Assembly: GCF_003112535.1 (NCBI RefSeq)
Contig: NZ_BEWA01000007.1
Coordinates: forward strand, 1-64,000
DNA: 64,000 nt
Source of the DNA: Streptomyces rishiriensis
GTDB taxonomy: Bacteria > Actinomycetota > Actinomycetes > Streptomycetales > Streptomycetaceae
Direction: 5' to 3'
Shown here: positions 34,940-43,276 of the stretch, one piece after another
How the letters are laid out: each line of letters opens with the position of its first letter
Position numbering within the stretch: position 1 is the first letter of the stretch
The notes under the pieces: model-generated
Databases searched by the model: none
What the model was told of the DNA's origin: nothing
The model's input: only the letters and a program-made list of their open reading frames with translations
Program-made: the position numbers and the translations under genes

Positions 34940-35680
34940 ATGACCCCCGACTCTCCCGACCGCACCGCCCCGCACGGGACCCACGACACCACGCCCACGG
35001 CCCCGCCCGCGTTCCCGCCGACGTCCCCGTGCGCGCCGCGTCCGGCGCACCCGCTCCTCGGGCGCCTCCTCGACGCCGCCGCGGGGCGCTTCCCCCCGGC
35101 CGACGGGGCCGTCACGGTCCTGCCCGCGCTGCCCGGCGGTCTGGAGTGCTCGGTCGCCTTCACCGGCCACGCCGTCGTCGCCACCGCGCTGCCCGCCTCA
35201 CAGGTGCACGCCCACGGCCCCGACGGCTTCGGCGGCTCCCTGTCCCCGGACTTCCTGCGCTCCCTGGCCGGGCCCACGGGCTGGATCGGCGTCGTCGACG
35301 CCACCCTGGTCGGGCGTGGCACCGGCGGCCCGGCCCGCCTGCCCCCGCTCGCCGGGGCCGACGACCACCCCCGGGTCCGGTTCGCCCGCGAACTGCGCTC
35401 CGACGTCAGGGTGTTCGGTGACGCCCGCGGACTGGTCACCCTCGCGGCGGGCCTCGCCGGACGCCCCGAGATCAGCGTCGAACTGCACCACCCCGAGGAC
35501 GGCGGCCGCGGACGGGGCAGATCGCTGCTGGGCGACGCGCTGACCCTGGTCCCCGGGGGCGAGCCCGTCTTCGCGGCAGTCGCCCCGGGCAACGCGCGCT
35601 CTCTGCGCGCCTTCCTCGCCGCCGGGTTCACCCCGATCGGGTCCGAGGTCCTGGTCCGCCCCGGCCGGAGCCGGGCATGA
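34940..35680 (+). CDS. GNAT-family N-acetyltransferase-like protein
   Basis: A 246-residue protein. Its C-terminal half resembles a GNAT domain: [20 protein letters not shown] (the acetyl-CoA pyrophosphate loop), [20 protein letters not shown], and [20 protein letters not shown] with a final strand. The N-terminal half ([32 protein letters not shown]) is typical of an actinobacterial subgroup. The substrate is unknown. Its last codons overlap the next gene by four bases (ATGA), so a small operon with the methyltransferase is likely. The ATG is used; a TTG four codons earlier is possible. Confidence 0.8.
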   Translation: MTPDSPDRTAPHGTHDTTPTAPPAFPPTSPCAPRPAHPLLGRLLDAAAGRFPPADGAVTVLPALPGGLECSVAFTGHAVVATALPASQVHAHGPDGFGGSLSPDFLRSLAGPTGWIGVVDATLVGRGTGGPARLPPLAGADDHPRVRFARELRSDVRVFGDARGLVTLAAGLAGRPEISVELHHPEDGGRGRGRSLLGDALTLVPGGEPVFAAVAPGNARSLRAFLAAGFTPIGSEVLVRPGRSRA

Positions 35681-36351
35681 CGGCCGGCTCCCCGGACGCC
35701 GGGACGCCCCTGACGACCCGCAGCAGCTACGACGCGGTGGCCGAGCGCTACGCCCGCGAGATCGGCGACGAACTCGACGGCAAGCCCCTCGACCGCGCCC
35801 TGCTGGACGCCTTCGCCGAACTGGCCGCCGACGGCCCGGTCGCGGACGTCGGCTGCGGCCCCGGCCAGGTGACGGCCCGCCTCGCCGCCCGGCACCACGC
35901 CCGTCCGCTCGGCGTGGACCTGTCCCCGGCCATGTGCGCCGTGGCGCGCCGCGGCACCGGTCTGCCGTTCCTCGCGGCGGACATGAGGGCCCTGCCGATC
36001 CGCTCGGGCGCCCTGGGCGGCGTCCTGTGCCTGTACGCGGTGATCCACCTCGACCCGGCCGAACGGGCCGCCGCCTACGCCGAGTTCGCCCGCGTGCTGC
36101 GTCCCGGCGCACCCGCGCTCGTCGCCTTCCACACCAGCGACCCGGATCTGCGCGCCGGACAGGAGGCCCGCCTCGGCGAGTGGTGGGGCCACCGCGTCGA
36201 CCTGACCTTCCGCTACCTCGGCCCGGCCGCGGAGACGGCGGCCCTCGCCCGGGCCGGTCTCTCCCTCACCGCACGCCTCGACAGGGAACCGCACCCCGGG
36301 GTCGAGCACCCGAGCCGACGCACCTACCTTCTGGCACGACGCCCCGCGTAG
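35677..36351 (+). CDS. Class I SAM-dependent methyltransferase
   Basis: A 224-residue methyltransferase. SSYDAVAERYAREIGDEL begins the fold, GPVADVGCGPGQVTARLA is the S-adenosylmethionine loop, and LGVDLSPAMCAVARR, ALPIRSGALGGVLCLYAVIH and EFARVLRPGAPALVAFHTSD fit motifs II-IV. The acceptor is unknown, perhaps the same as that of the adjoining acetyltransferase. Translation is coupled to the preceding gene through ATGA. Confidence 0.9.
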   Translation: MTAGSPDAGTPLTTRSSYDAVAERYAREIGDELDGKPLDRALLDAFAELAADGPVADVGCGPGQVTARLAARHHARPLGVDLSPAMCAVARRGTGLPFLAADMRALPIRSGALGGVLCLYAVIHLDPAERAAAYAEFARVLRPGAPALVAFHTSDPDLRAGQEARLGEWWGHRVDLTFRYLGPAAETAALARAGLSLTARLDREPHPGVEHPSRRTYLLARRPA

Positions 36352-36376
36352 CCGGCGGCACGGCGCACGCACACGA

Positions 36377-36420
36377 AGGCCCGCCGCCCCCTGGAAATCG
36401 CCACGAGGGACGGCGGGCCT
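36377..36420 (+). terminator. Terminator after the methyltransferase gene
   Basis: AGGCCCGCCG and CGGCGGGCCT are exact inverted repeats around a 24-base loop, 25 bases after the stop codon. The convergent glucosidase gene may share it. Confidence 0.55.
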
Positions 36421-36535
36421 CCCGCACAGCGATCGGCCGTCAGGCGTTCGGACCGTCGGCCCGTCGCGCTTCCGGACGGTCACACGGCCGTGCGGCAACG
36501 CGGTCTCGCGGTCCTACTGTGGTGCGGTCTTACGG

Positions 36536-38224
36536 TCACGCGGTCGTGAACCAGACCGTCGTGTCCGCCGGCAGCTTCGCCTCGCCGGCGTCCGTCTCGG
36601 TCACCTCGTCGCTCGCGAGCAGCACCCGTCCGTACGCCGGGGTCGTCACCGCCTCACCCGTCGTGTTCGCCACGCACACGAACTCCCCGCGCCGGAAGGC
36701 GAGGACGCCCTCCGGGGCCTTCAGCCACTGCACCGCGTCGCCGGCGCCCAGGTCGGGGCGGGAACGGCGGATGCCGAGGGCCGAGCGGTACAGCTCCAGG
36801 GTCGAACCCGGGACGCCCGTCTGGGCCGCCACGCTCAGTTCGCCCCAGCCCGCCGGCTGCGGGAGCCAGCTGCCGCCGTCGCCGAAACCGTACGACGAGC
36901 CCTCGCGCGTCCACGGGATCGGCACCCGGCAGCCGTCGCGGAAGCCGTCCTGGCCGGCGCCGCGGAAGTAGGCCGGGTCCTGGCGGACCTCGTCGGCCAG
37001 GTCGACGACGTCGGGCAGACCGAGTTCCTCGCCCTGGTAGACGTAGGCGGAGCCGGGCAGCGCCAGCATCAGCAGCGTGGCCGCCCGGGCCCGGCGCAGG
37101 CCGAGTTCGCGGTCGCCCGCGGTGCGGATCTGGGTGCCGAGACCGGGCGGGTTGGCGAAGCGCGTCGCATGGCGGGTGACGTCGTGGTTGGACAGGACCC
37201 AGGTGGCCGGTGCGCCGACCGGCCGCATCGAGTCCAGGGTGCGGTCGACGACCTCGCGCAGCTCCGCCGCGTCCCACGCGGTGCTCAGGTACTGGAAGTT
37301 GAACGCCTGGTGGAGTTCGTCGGGGCGGACGTAGTTCGCGGTGCGCTCGATCGTCGGGGTCCACGCCTCCGCGACGAAGATCTGCTCGCCGGAGTACTCG
37401 TCCAGGATCAGCCGCCACTGGCGGTAGATCTCGTGGACGCCGTCCTGGTCGAAGAAGGGCATGACATCGTTGCCCAGCAGTTTCAGCTGGTCGTGGGTGC
37501 CGAGGTCGGGGAGCCCGGCGGCCTTGACCAGGCCGTGGGCCACGTCGATGCGGAACCCGTCGACGCCCATGTCGAGCCAGAAGCGCAGGATGGAGCGGAA
37601 CTCGTCGCCGACGGCCGGGTGGTCCCAGTTGAAGTCGGGCTGTTCGGGGGCGAAGAGGTGCAGGTACCACTCGCCGGCCGAGCCGTCCGGTTCGGTGACC
37701 CGCGTCCACGCCGGGCCGCCGAAGATGGACTCCCAGTCGTTGGGCGGGAGTTCGCCGTTCTCCCCCTTGCCGGGGCGGAAGTGGTAGCGGTCGCGCAGGG
37801 ACGAGCCGGGGCCCTCCGCCAGCGCCCGCTTGAACCACTCGTGCTGGTCGGAGGAGTGGTTCGGCACCAGGTCGACGATGATCCGCAGGCCCAGCTCATG
37901 GGCGTCGCGGATCAGGGCGTCGGCGTCGAGCAGGTTGCCGAACATCGGGTCCACCTCGCGGTAGTCGGCGACGTCGTAGCCCGCGTCGGCCTGCGGGGAG
38001 GCGTAGAAGGGGCTGAGCCACACGGCGTCCACGCCGAGGTCGCGCAGGTACGGCAGACGGGAGCGGACGCCTTCCAGGTCGCCCATGCCGTCGCCGTCGC
38101 TGTCGGCGAAGCTGCGGGGGTACACCTGGTAGATCACCGCGTCCCGCCACCAGTCGCGGCGCTGGGCGACGGTGGCGACGGCCGAGGTGGGGGCGGGGGC
38201 CGGGGCTGCGGGCTGCTGGCTCAT
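36536..38224 (-). CDS. Alpha-glucosidase (GH13, intracellular)
   Basis: A 562-residue GH13 enzyme of the oligo-1,6-glucosidase/alpha-glucosidase group, without signal peptide. Landmarks: [72 protein letters not shown] (nucleophile), IFVAEAWTPTIER (acid) and WVLSNHDVTRHATR. The QPDFNWDHPAV segment is typical. It splits maltodextrins imported by MalEFG to glucose. It is last in the mal gene group, separated from malG by a hairpin. The ATG MSQQPAAP is preceded by AAGGA; an ATG nine codons upstream has no ribosome site. Confidence 0.93.
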   Translation of the reverse strand: MSQQPAAPAPAPTSAVATVAQRRDWWRDAVIYQVYPRSFADSDGDGMGDLEGVRSRLPYLRDLGVDAVWLSPFYASPQADAGYDVADYREVDPMFGNLLDADALIRDAHELGLRIIVDLVPNHSSDQHEWFKRALAEGPGSSLRDRYHFRPGKGENGELPPNDWESIFGGPAWTRVTEPDGSAGEWYLHLFAPEQPDFNWDHPAVGDEFRSILRFWLDMGVDGFRIDVAHGLVKAAGLPDLGTHDQLKLLGNDVMPFFDQDGVHEIYRQWRLILDEYSGEQIFVAEAWTPTIERTANYVRPDELHQAFNFQYLSTAWDAAELREVVDRTLDSMRPVGAPATWVLSNHDVTRHATRFANPPGLGTQIRTAGDRELGLRRARAATLLMLALPGSAYVYQGEELGLPDVVDLADEVRQDPAYFRGAGQDGFRDGCRVPIPWTREGSSYGFGDGGSWLPQPAGWGELSVAAQTGVPGSTLELYRSALGIRRSRPDLGAGDAVQWLKAPEGVLAFRRGEFVCVANTTGEAVTTPAYGRVLLASDEVTETDAGEAKLPADTTVWFTTA

Positions 38225-38293
38225 GGCGTCCTTGGTACCTAACGGAGTCATCGGGTCAGGGGTGTTCGGGGATGTGTGGAGAACGGGTGACGA

Positions 38294-38337
38294 GGCGGCC
38301 GCGGTCACAGCGGGGTCGGATGGCGACCGCGGCCGCC
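38294..38337 (-). terminator. Intercistronic hairpin malG/glucosidase
   Basis: GGCGGCCGCGGTC and GACCGCGGCCGCC are exact inverted repeats around an 18-base loop, between malG and the glucosidase gene. It likely lowers read-through into the glucosidase gene. Confidence 0.6.
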
Positions 38338-38373
38338 CCGGGCTTTTCGGGGGACCGGGCAGGCGGGCCTGCG

Positions 38374-39282
38374 TCACCCCTTCGTGCCGCCCGCGGTGAG
38401 GCCGGTCACCAGGTTCTTCTGCACGAGGTAGAAGAACAGGGCGGCGGGTATCGCGATCAGCACGGCGGTGGCGGCCATCAGGTTGCGCTGGGCGTCGTGC
38501 TCGCTGACGAACGACTGCAGACCGACCGCAAGCGTGTACTTGTCGTCGCTGAGCATGAACGTCGACGCGAAGGCGACCTCGCTGAAGGCGGTGAGGAAGT
38601 TGTAGAAGGCGGCTACCGCGAGGCCGGGCTTGGCCAGCGGCAGCACCAGCCGGAAGAAGGTGCCGAACGGGGTGAGCCCGTCGACGCGTCCCGCCTCGTC
38701 GATCTCGAAGGGGATGGTGTCGAAGTACCCCTTGAGCAGCCAGGCGCTGTACGGGATGACCGTCGTGCAGTAGACGAGGATCAGACCGAGGTAGTTGTCG
38801 ATGAGCTGCAGGTCGGACAGGATCTGGTACATCGGCACCATGAGCACGGTGACCGGGAACATCTGGGTGACCAGCAGCACCCACATGAACTTCTTGTAAC
38901 CGGGGAAGCGCATGCGCGAGACGGCGTAGCCGGTGGTGGCGGCGATGAGCACGCCGATCGCGGTGGTGCCGAGCGTGACGATGAGCGAGCTCTTCAACCA
39001 GTCGAGGAACTCGGTGTGCTGGAGGACGAACGAGTAGTTGGCGAACGTCATCTTGTCCCAGATGCCGCCCGGGTGCAGGTAGTCGTCCTTGTCCGGGCCG
39101 AGGGAGAGGTAGACCAGCCAGGCGATCGGGAAGAGCGCGACCAGGCTCGCGGCGATCAGCACGCCGTGCGAGGCGAGCGAGCCGGCGAGGCTGTTCTCGC
39201 CGCGCCGGCGGACCCGGCGCGGGGCCCTGGCGGGACGCTGCTCGGCCACCGGGGCGGAGGTCTCGGCTGTGGTGGTACTCAT
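38374..39282 (-). CDS. malG: Maltose/maltodextrin ABC transporter permease MalG
   Basis: A 302-residue membrane permease with six predicted spans, from GVLIAASLVALFPIAWLVYL to AATAVLIAIPAALFFYLVQK. The EAA loop that docks the ATPase is EIDEAGRVDGLTPFGTFFRL. It partners MalF. No ATPase gene lies here; Streptomyces usually uses a shared MsiK encoded elsewhere (family knowledge). AGGAG precedes the ATG, and it starts 13 bases after malF. Confidence 0.93.
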   Translation of the reverse strand: MSTTTAETSAPVAEQRPARAPRRVRRRGENSLAGSLASHGVLIAASLVALFPIAWLVYLSLGPDKDDYLHPGGIWDKMTFANYSFVLQHTEFLDWLKSSLIVTLGTTAIGVLIAATTGYAVSRMRFPGYKKFMWVLLVTQMFPVTVLMVPMYQILSDLQLIDNYLGLILVYCTTVIPYSAWLLKGYFDTIPFEIDEAGRVDGLTPFGTFFRLVLPLAKPGLAVAAFYNFLTAFSEVAFASTFMLSDDKYTLAVGLQSFVSEHDAQRNLMAATAVLIAIPAALFFYLVQKNLVTGLTAGGTKG

Positions 39283-39295
39283 GGGGACTCCTGCC

Positions 39296-40300
39296 TCAGA
39301 TCGCGAGCTGCTGCTCGTTGCGGTTCAGCCAGCGGCGGTAGAACGAGGTGAAGACGATCAGGATGGCCAGCAGCAGGATGCCGTAGGCGGCGGACTGGGC
39401 GAAGTCACGCGGCTGCTGTCCGAAGCCGAGGTAGTACGCCCAGGTGACGAGGATCTGCGCGTCGGGAGCGGTGTTGCCGAACAGCAGGAAGATGACGGCG
39501 AACTGGTTGAACGTCCAGATGATGCCCAGCAGGACGACGGTCGAGCTGACCGAGCGCAGACCCGGCAGGGTGATGTGGCGGAAGCGCTGCCAGGCGCTCG
39601 CGCCGTCCATCTCGGCGGCCTCGTAGAGGGAGGCGTCGATCGCCTGCAGGCCGCCGAGCAGCGAGATCATCATGAACGGCACACCGCACCAGGTGTTGAC
39701 CATGATCGCGGCGAACCGCTGCCAGAAGGTGTCCTCCAGCCACAGGGGCGAGGGCAGGTGCAGGGCGTCCAGCGCGGAGTTGATGACGCCGCCGTCGGCG
39801 AGCATGAAACGCCAGCCGAAGACCGTGACGAACGTGGGCACCGCCCAGGGCAGCACCAGGATCATCCGGTACAGGGTCCGTCCGCGCAGCTTCTGGTTCA
39901 GGAGCAGGGCGAGGCCCAGTCCGATGCCGTAGTGCAGGGCGACACAGGTCGCCGTCCACACGATCGTCCAGATGAAGTGCGACCAGAAGCGGTCGTAGGC
40001 GGTGGGGCCCCACAGGATGTCGGCGTAGTTGTCCAGGCCGATGAACTTGTAGGTGGCGTCGATGTGGTTGACGCCGATCGTGCGCGCGGTGTTGAGGCTG
40101 TCGGCGTCGGTCAGCGTCAGGTAGAGGCCGTACACCAGGGGGTACAGCACGAGGACGCCGAGGACGACCGCCACCGGGGCGATCATCACGTAGGCGTACC
40201 AGTGCTTGTGGTAGCCGCGCTTCAGGCGTCCGGAGAGCCCGGGCCCCGGCTCACGGTCACCGCGGCGCTTGCCGGTCGCGCGGTCGATGGCGACTGTCAT
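39296..40300 (-). CDS. malF: Maltose/maltodextrin ABC transporter permease MalF
   Basis: A 334-residue permease. Hydrophobic spans begin with YAYVMIAPVAVVLGVLVLYP, and the EAA loop reads EAAEMDGASAWQRFRHITLP. GGLQAIDASLY before it is typical of MalF-type subunits. It is downstream of the malE hairpin and closely coupled to malG. Confidence 0.93.
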   Translation of the reverse strand: MTVAIDRATGKRRGDREPGPGLSGRLKRGYHKHWYAYVMIAPVAVVLGVLVLYPLVYGLYLTLTDADSLNTARTIGVNHIDATYKFIGLDNYADILWGPTAYDRFWSHFIWTIVWTATCVALHYGIGLGLALLLNQKLRGRTLYRMILVLPWAVPTFVTVFGWRFMLADGGVINSALDALHLPSPLWLEDTFWQRFAAIMVNTWCGVPFMMISLLGGLQAIDASLYEAAEMDGASAWQRFRHITLPGLRSVSSTVVLLGIIWTFNQFAVIFLLFGNTAPDAQILVTWAYYLGFGQQPRDFAQSAAYGILLLAILIVFTSFYRRWLNRNEQQLAI

Positions 40301-40360
40301 GGTTCGACACCTTCTGGATCTTCACGCTGGATCGTCGACGGGGGTACGGCTCACAGACCG

Positions 40361-40406
40361 GTGGCCGCCGGATCTCTCCCACCGTGCTGGGAGATCCGGC
40401 GGCCAC
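40361..40406 (-). terminator. Hairpin between malE and malF
   Basis: GTGGCCGCCGGATCTC and GAGATCCGGCGGCCAC form a long stem with a small bulge near a six-base loop, just after malE. Such hairpins in binding-protein operons stabilise or partly terminate the upstream mRNA, giving more MalE than MalFG. Confidence 0.75.
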
Positions 40407-40412
40407 GCGGGC

Positions 40413-41687
40413 TCACTTGCTGAAGTCCGGCACCAGCTTGGCGATGGCGAGTTCGGCGTTGCTCAGGCCCTTGTCGAGGGTCTCCTTGCCGCCCGCGATC
40501 TTGGGCAGTTCGGTGTCGAGCGGACCCCACAGGGAGCTGTACTCCGGCAGCGCCGGGCGCGGCTGGGCGGCGGACAGGACGGTCTGGTAACCGGCGATGC
40601 CCGGGTCGGCCTTGACGGCGGCGGTGTAGGCGTCGTCGCGCGTGGGCAGCGTGGAGTTCTTCTGGGCGATGGCGGCCTGGGACGCGGCGGAGGTCATGAA
40701 GTTCACGAACTTCAGCGCGGCGGCCTGGTGGGCCTTGTCCGAGCCGGCGTAGACCGAGAGGTTGTGGCCGCCGGTCGGGGCGCCCGCCTTGCCGGTGGAG
40801 CCGGCCGGGACGGTCGCTATGCCGAGGTTGGCCTTGTCCTTGAAGGCGCCGCCCTTGTAGAAGTTGGTGATCTCCCACGGGCCCTGCACGATCGCGGCGA
40901 CCTTGCCGTTGACGAACGCGTCCTGGATGTGGGCGTACGCGTCGGCCGTGGTGTCGGCCTTGTGCAGGCCCTTGCCGTCGAAGAGGCCCAGCCAGGCGCC
41001 GTACGCCTTCTTCGCCGCCGGCGAGTCGACGGTGATCTTCTTGGCCTTGGCGTCGACGGTGTCGGCGCCCTCGCCGTAGAGGAAGGACTGCGCGTAGTAG
41101 GCCTGGGTGGAGCCCCAGTAGCCGTCGACGCCGGTCTTGTCCTTGACGGTGGCGGCGGCGGTCTTCAGCTCGTCCCAGGTCTTGGGGGCCGCGGTGATGC
41201 CCGCCTTCGCGAAGAGGGCCTTGTTGTAGACCAGCGCGAGGGTGTCGGTGACCAGCGGGACGCCGTACGTCTTGCCCTCGTACTTGGCCTGCTCCAGCAG
41301 GTTCGGCTTGAACGCGGACCGGTCCTTCAGGGCGTCGGTGCCGTCGAGCGGCAGGAAGTAGCCCTTCTTGGCGAAGGCGGGGGTCCAGCCGACCTCGGAA
41401 CGCAGCACGTCCGGGGCTCCGGAGGCGCCGGCGGCCGTGTCGAACTTGTTCTGCGCCTGGTCGAAGGGCACGTTGACGTACTTGACCTTGACGTCCTTGT
41501 CGGCGGCCTCGAACTGCTTGACCAGGGCCTGGTACGTGGGTGCCTCATTGGTGGCGTTGGAGGTGTCCCACCAGGTGATGGTGACCGGCCCGGACGAGTT
41601 GTCGCTGCCGCTGTCGTCTCCGCCGCAGGCCGTCGCCGCGAGGGCGAAGGACGCCACCAGCGCGGTGGCCGCTATGCCACGCCGCAT
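40413..41687 (-). CDS. malE: Maltose/maltodextrin-binding lipoprotein MalE
   Basis: A 424-residue solute-binding lipoprotein. The signal MRRGIAATALVASFALAATA ends at the lipobox Cys (TACGG). Family 1 binding-protein marks are VTITWWDTSNATNEAPTYQA, GASGAPDVLRSEVGWTPAFA, YGVPLVTDTLALVYNKALFA, AAIVQGPWEITNFYKG and AALKFVNFMTSAASQAAIAQ. It delivers maltodextrins to MalFG. AAGGAG precedes the ATG. It is divergent from malR, with operator-like palindromes between. Confidence 0.95.
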   Translation of the reverse strand: MRRGIAATALVASFALAATACGGDDSGSDNSSGPVTITWWDTSNATNEAPTYQALVKQFEAADKDVKVKYVNVPFDQAQNKFDTAAGASGAPDVLRSEVGWTPAFAKKGYFLPLDGTDALKDRSAFKPNLLEQAKYEGKTYGVPLVTDTLALVYNKALFAKAGITAAPKTWDELKTAAATVKDKTGVDGYWGSTQAYYAQSFLYGEGADTVDAKAKKITVDSPAAKKAYGAWLGLFDGKGLHKADTTADAYAHIQDAFVNGKVAAIVQGPWEITNFYKGGAFKDKANLGIATVPAGSTGKAGAPTGGHNLSVYAGSDKAHQAAALKFVNFMTSAASQAAIAQKNSTLPTRDDAYTAAVKADPGIAGYQTVLSAAQPRPALPEYSSLWGPLDTELPKIAGGKETLDKGLSNAELAIAKLVPDFSK

Positions 41688-41823
41688 GAGTTTCTCCTTG
41701 AGGGTGAAAGCCCGTATAGCTGCAGGAGGCGGTCCCGTCCGCCGTCCTGCCGACTGTGCCGACCGCGCCGTTGCTGCCGCCGGGCGACGTGAACGTAACA
41801 GCGCGGCAAGCGGCACGAAAGAC

Positions 41824-41844
41824 CTTGCAGCAAAAAAGTGCAAG
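41824..41844. promoter_or_regulatory. MalR-type operator near malE
   Basis: CTTGCA and TGCAAG are exact inverted repeats nine bases apart, followed by AGATCTCTGAAG. The site lies 137-157 bases before the malE start codon. Confidence 0.6.
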
Positions 41845-41953
41845 AGATCTCTGAAGTTATCCGCACGTGACGCGTGCGTGACCTCTCCTCGACTGCCGTG
41901 AGACCGTTGTTGTCGCGGTTGACCGGCCTCACAGCGGGGTGGGCAGCCCCTGT

Positions 41954-41975
41954 GCAAGACTCTGAAAGCTCTTGC
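41954..41975. promoter_or_regulatory. MalR-type operator near malR
   Basis: GCAAGA and TCTTGC are exact inverted repeats ten bases apart. The left part, GCAAGACTCTGAAAG, differs by little from the half-repeat GCAAGAGTCATGAAAG at pulA. The site can serve malR autoregulation and the divergent malE. Confidence 0.65.
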
Positions 41976-42077
41976 CATCACTTTCACGAGGGAGCGCGAT
42001 GACGCAGCAGCCCGGCGCGGCCCGTTCACCAGGCCGCCCACGGCGACCGATCGGTGTGCAAGGCAGCGCCCGACGGG

Positions 42078-42083
42078 TACAGT
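42078..42083 (+). promoter_or_regulatory. malR: Candidate -10 element for a leaderless malR transcript
   Basis: TACAGT, matching the TAnnnT consensus, lies eight bases before the GTG start. Transcription from here would begin at or next to the start codon, giving a leaderless mRNA. Confidence 0.4.
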
Positions 42084-42091
42084 CCACCCCT

Positions 42092-43126
42092 GTGACCACA
42101 CGGCTTGCCGACATCGCCGCCCAGGCGGGGGTGAGCGAAGCGACCGTCAGCCGCGTCCTCAACGGCAAGCCTGGCGTCGCCGCCACCACCCGTCAGTCCG
42201 TGCTCGCCGCTCTGGACGTCCTGGGCTACGAGCGCCCTGTCCGGTTGCGCCAGCGCAGCGCCGGCCTGGTCGGCCTGATCACGCCGGAGCTGGAGAACCC
42301 CATATTCCCGGCCCTGGCCCAGGTCATCGGCCAGGCGCTGACCCGCCAGGGCTACACCCCCGTCCTCGCCACCCAGACCCCGGGCGGCTCCACGGAGGAC
42401 GAGCTGACCGAGATGCTGGTCGACCGGGGGGTCGCCGGCATCATCTACGTCTCCGGCCTGCACGCGGACACCACCGCCGACATGGAACGCTACGAGCAGT
42501 TGCGCGCCCAGGGCGTCCCCTTCGTCCTCGTGGACGGCTTCTCCCCCAAGGTGCAGGCCCCCTTCATCTCCCCCGACGACCGGGCGGCGATGACCCTGGC
42601 CGTCACCCACCTCGTCTCCCTCGGCCACACCCGGGTGGGTCTGGCGCTCGGCCCCAAGCGCTTCGTGCCGGTCCAGCGCAAGATCGAGGGCTTCGTGCGG
42701 GCGATGCAGGAGCAGCTGCACCTCAGCCCGGAGACGATCGAGACCGAGCTGGTCCAGCACTCCCTCTACACCCTGGAGGGCGGCCAGGCGGCGACCACCG
42801 CCCTGATCGACCGCGGCTGCACGGCGATCGTCTGCGCCAGCGACATGATGGCGCTGGGCGCGATACGGGCGGCCAGGCAGCGCGGCCTCGCGGTCCCCCG
42901 GGACGTCTCGGTGGTCGGCTTCGACGACTCCCCGCTGATCGCCTTCACCGACCCGCCCCTGACGACCGTGCGCAAGCCCGTCCCGGCGATGGGCCAGGCC
43001 GCCGTCCGCACCCTCCTGGAGGAGATCGGCGGAACGCCCGCGCCGCACAGCGAGTTCGTGTTCATGCCGGAGCTGGTGGTACGCGGCTCGACCGCCTCGG
43101 CCCCCGGGGACCGCGTCCGGCCGTAG
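42092..43126 (+). CDS. malR: LacI-family maltose regulator MalR
   Basis: A 344-residue repressor. TRLADIAAQAGVSEATVSRV followed by LNGKPGVAATTR is the LacI helix-turn-helix and hinge; the core domain includes GLVGLITPELENPIFPALAQ, RGVAGIIYVSG, HTRVGLALGP, CTAIVCASDMMALGAIRAAR and VVGFDDSPLIAFTDPPLTTV. It controls the mal genes and probably the extracellular amylases, released by maltodextrins. The GTG start puts the DNA-binding helix at the N-terminus, as usual in LacI proteins, and agrees with the 344-residue MalR I remember. An ATG 31 codons upstream (41999, GAGGGAG before it) is an alternative. Confidence 0.9.
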   Translation: MTTRLADIAAQAGVSEATVSRVLNGKPGVAATTRQSVLAALDVLGYERPVRLRQRSAGLVGLITPELENPIFPALAQVIGQALTRQGYTPVLATQTPGGSTEDELTEMLVDRGVAGIIYVSGLHADTTADMERYEQLRAQGVPFVLVDGFSPKVQAPFISPDDRAAMTLAVTHLVSLGHTRVGLALGPKRFVPVQRKIEGFVRAMQEQLHLSPETIETELVQHSLYTLEGGQAATTALIDRGCTAIVCASDMMALGAIRAARQRGLAVPRDVSVVGFDDSPLIAFTDPPLTTVRKPVPAMGQAAVRTLLEEIGGTPAPHSEFVFMPELVVRGSTASAPGDRVRP

Positions 43127-43276
43127 GGCGGACGTCGTCCGCGGGGTGGAGACGTCCGGGCCGTCGCCCGGTGCCCCGGGAGGAGACCAAGGGGTCTTTC
43201 CGCCGTAGAACGTGCGGACCGTGCCCTACCGAGGGATGATCGGGCCAAGAGGGCTTTTCTGGCAGACTTCGTGTCC

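Larger units (their letters stand above)
41688..42091. other. malE-malR divergent control region
   Basis: This 404-base gap carries the malE promoter (leftward) and malR promoter (rightward), two GCAAG/CTTGC palindromes and a perfect AGAGATCTCT. If malR starts at the upstream ATG (41999) the gap is shorter. I see no other gene. Confidence 0.7.

Noticed and set aside
43128..43142. GCGGAC/GTCCGC inverted repeat after malR
   Set aside because: Only six base pairs with three loop bases, weak for a terminator in GC-rich DNA.
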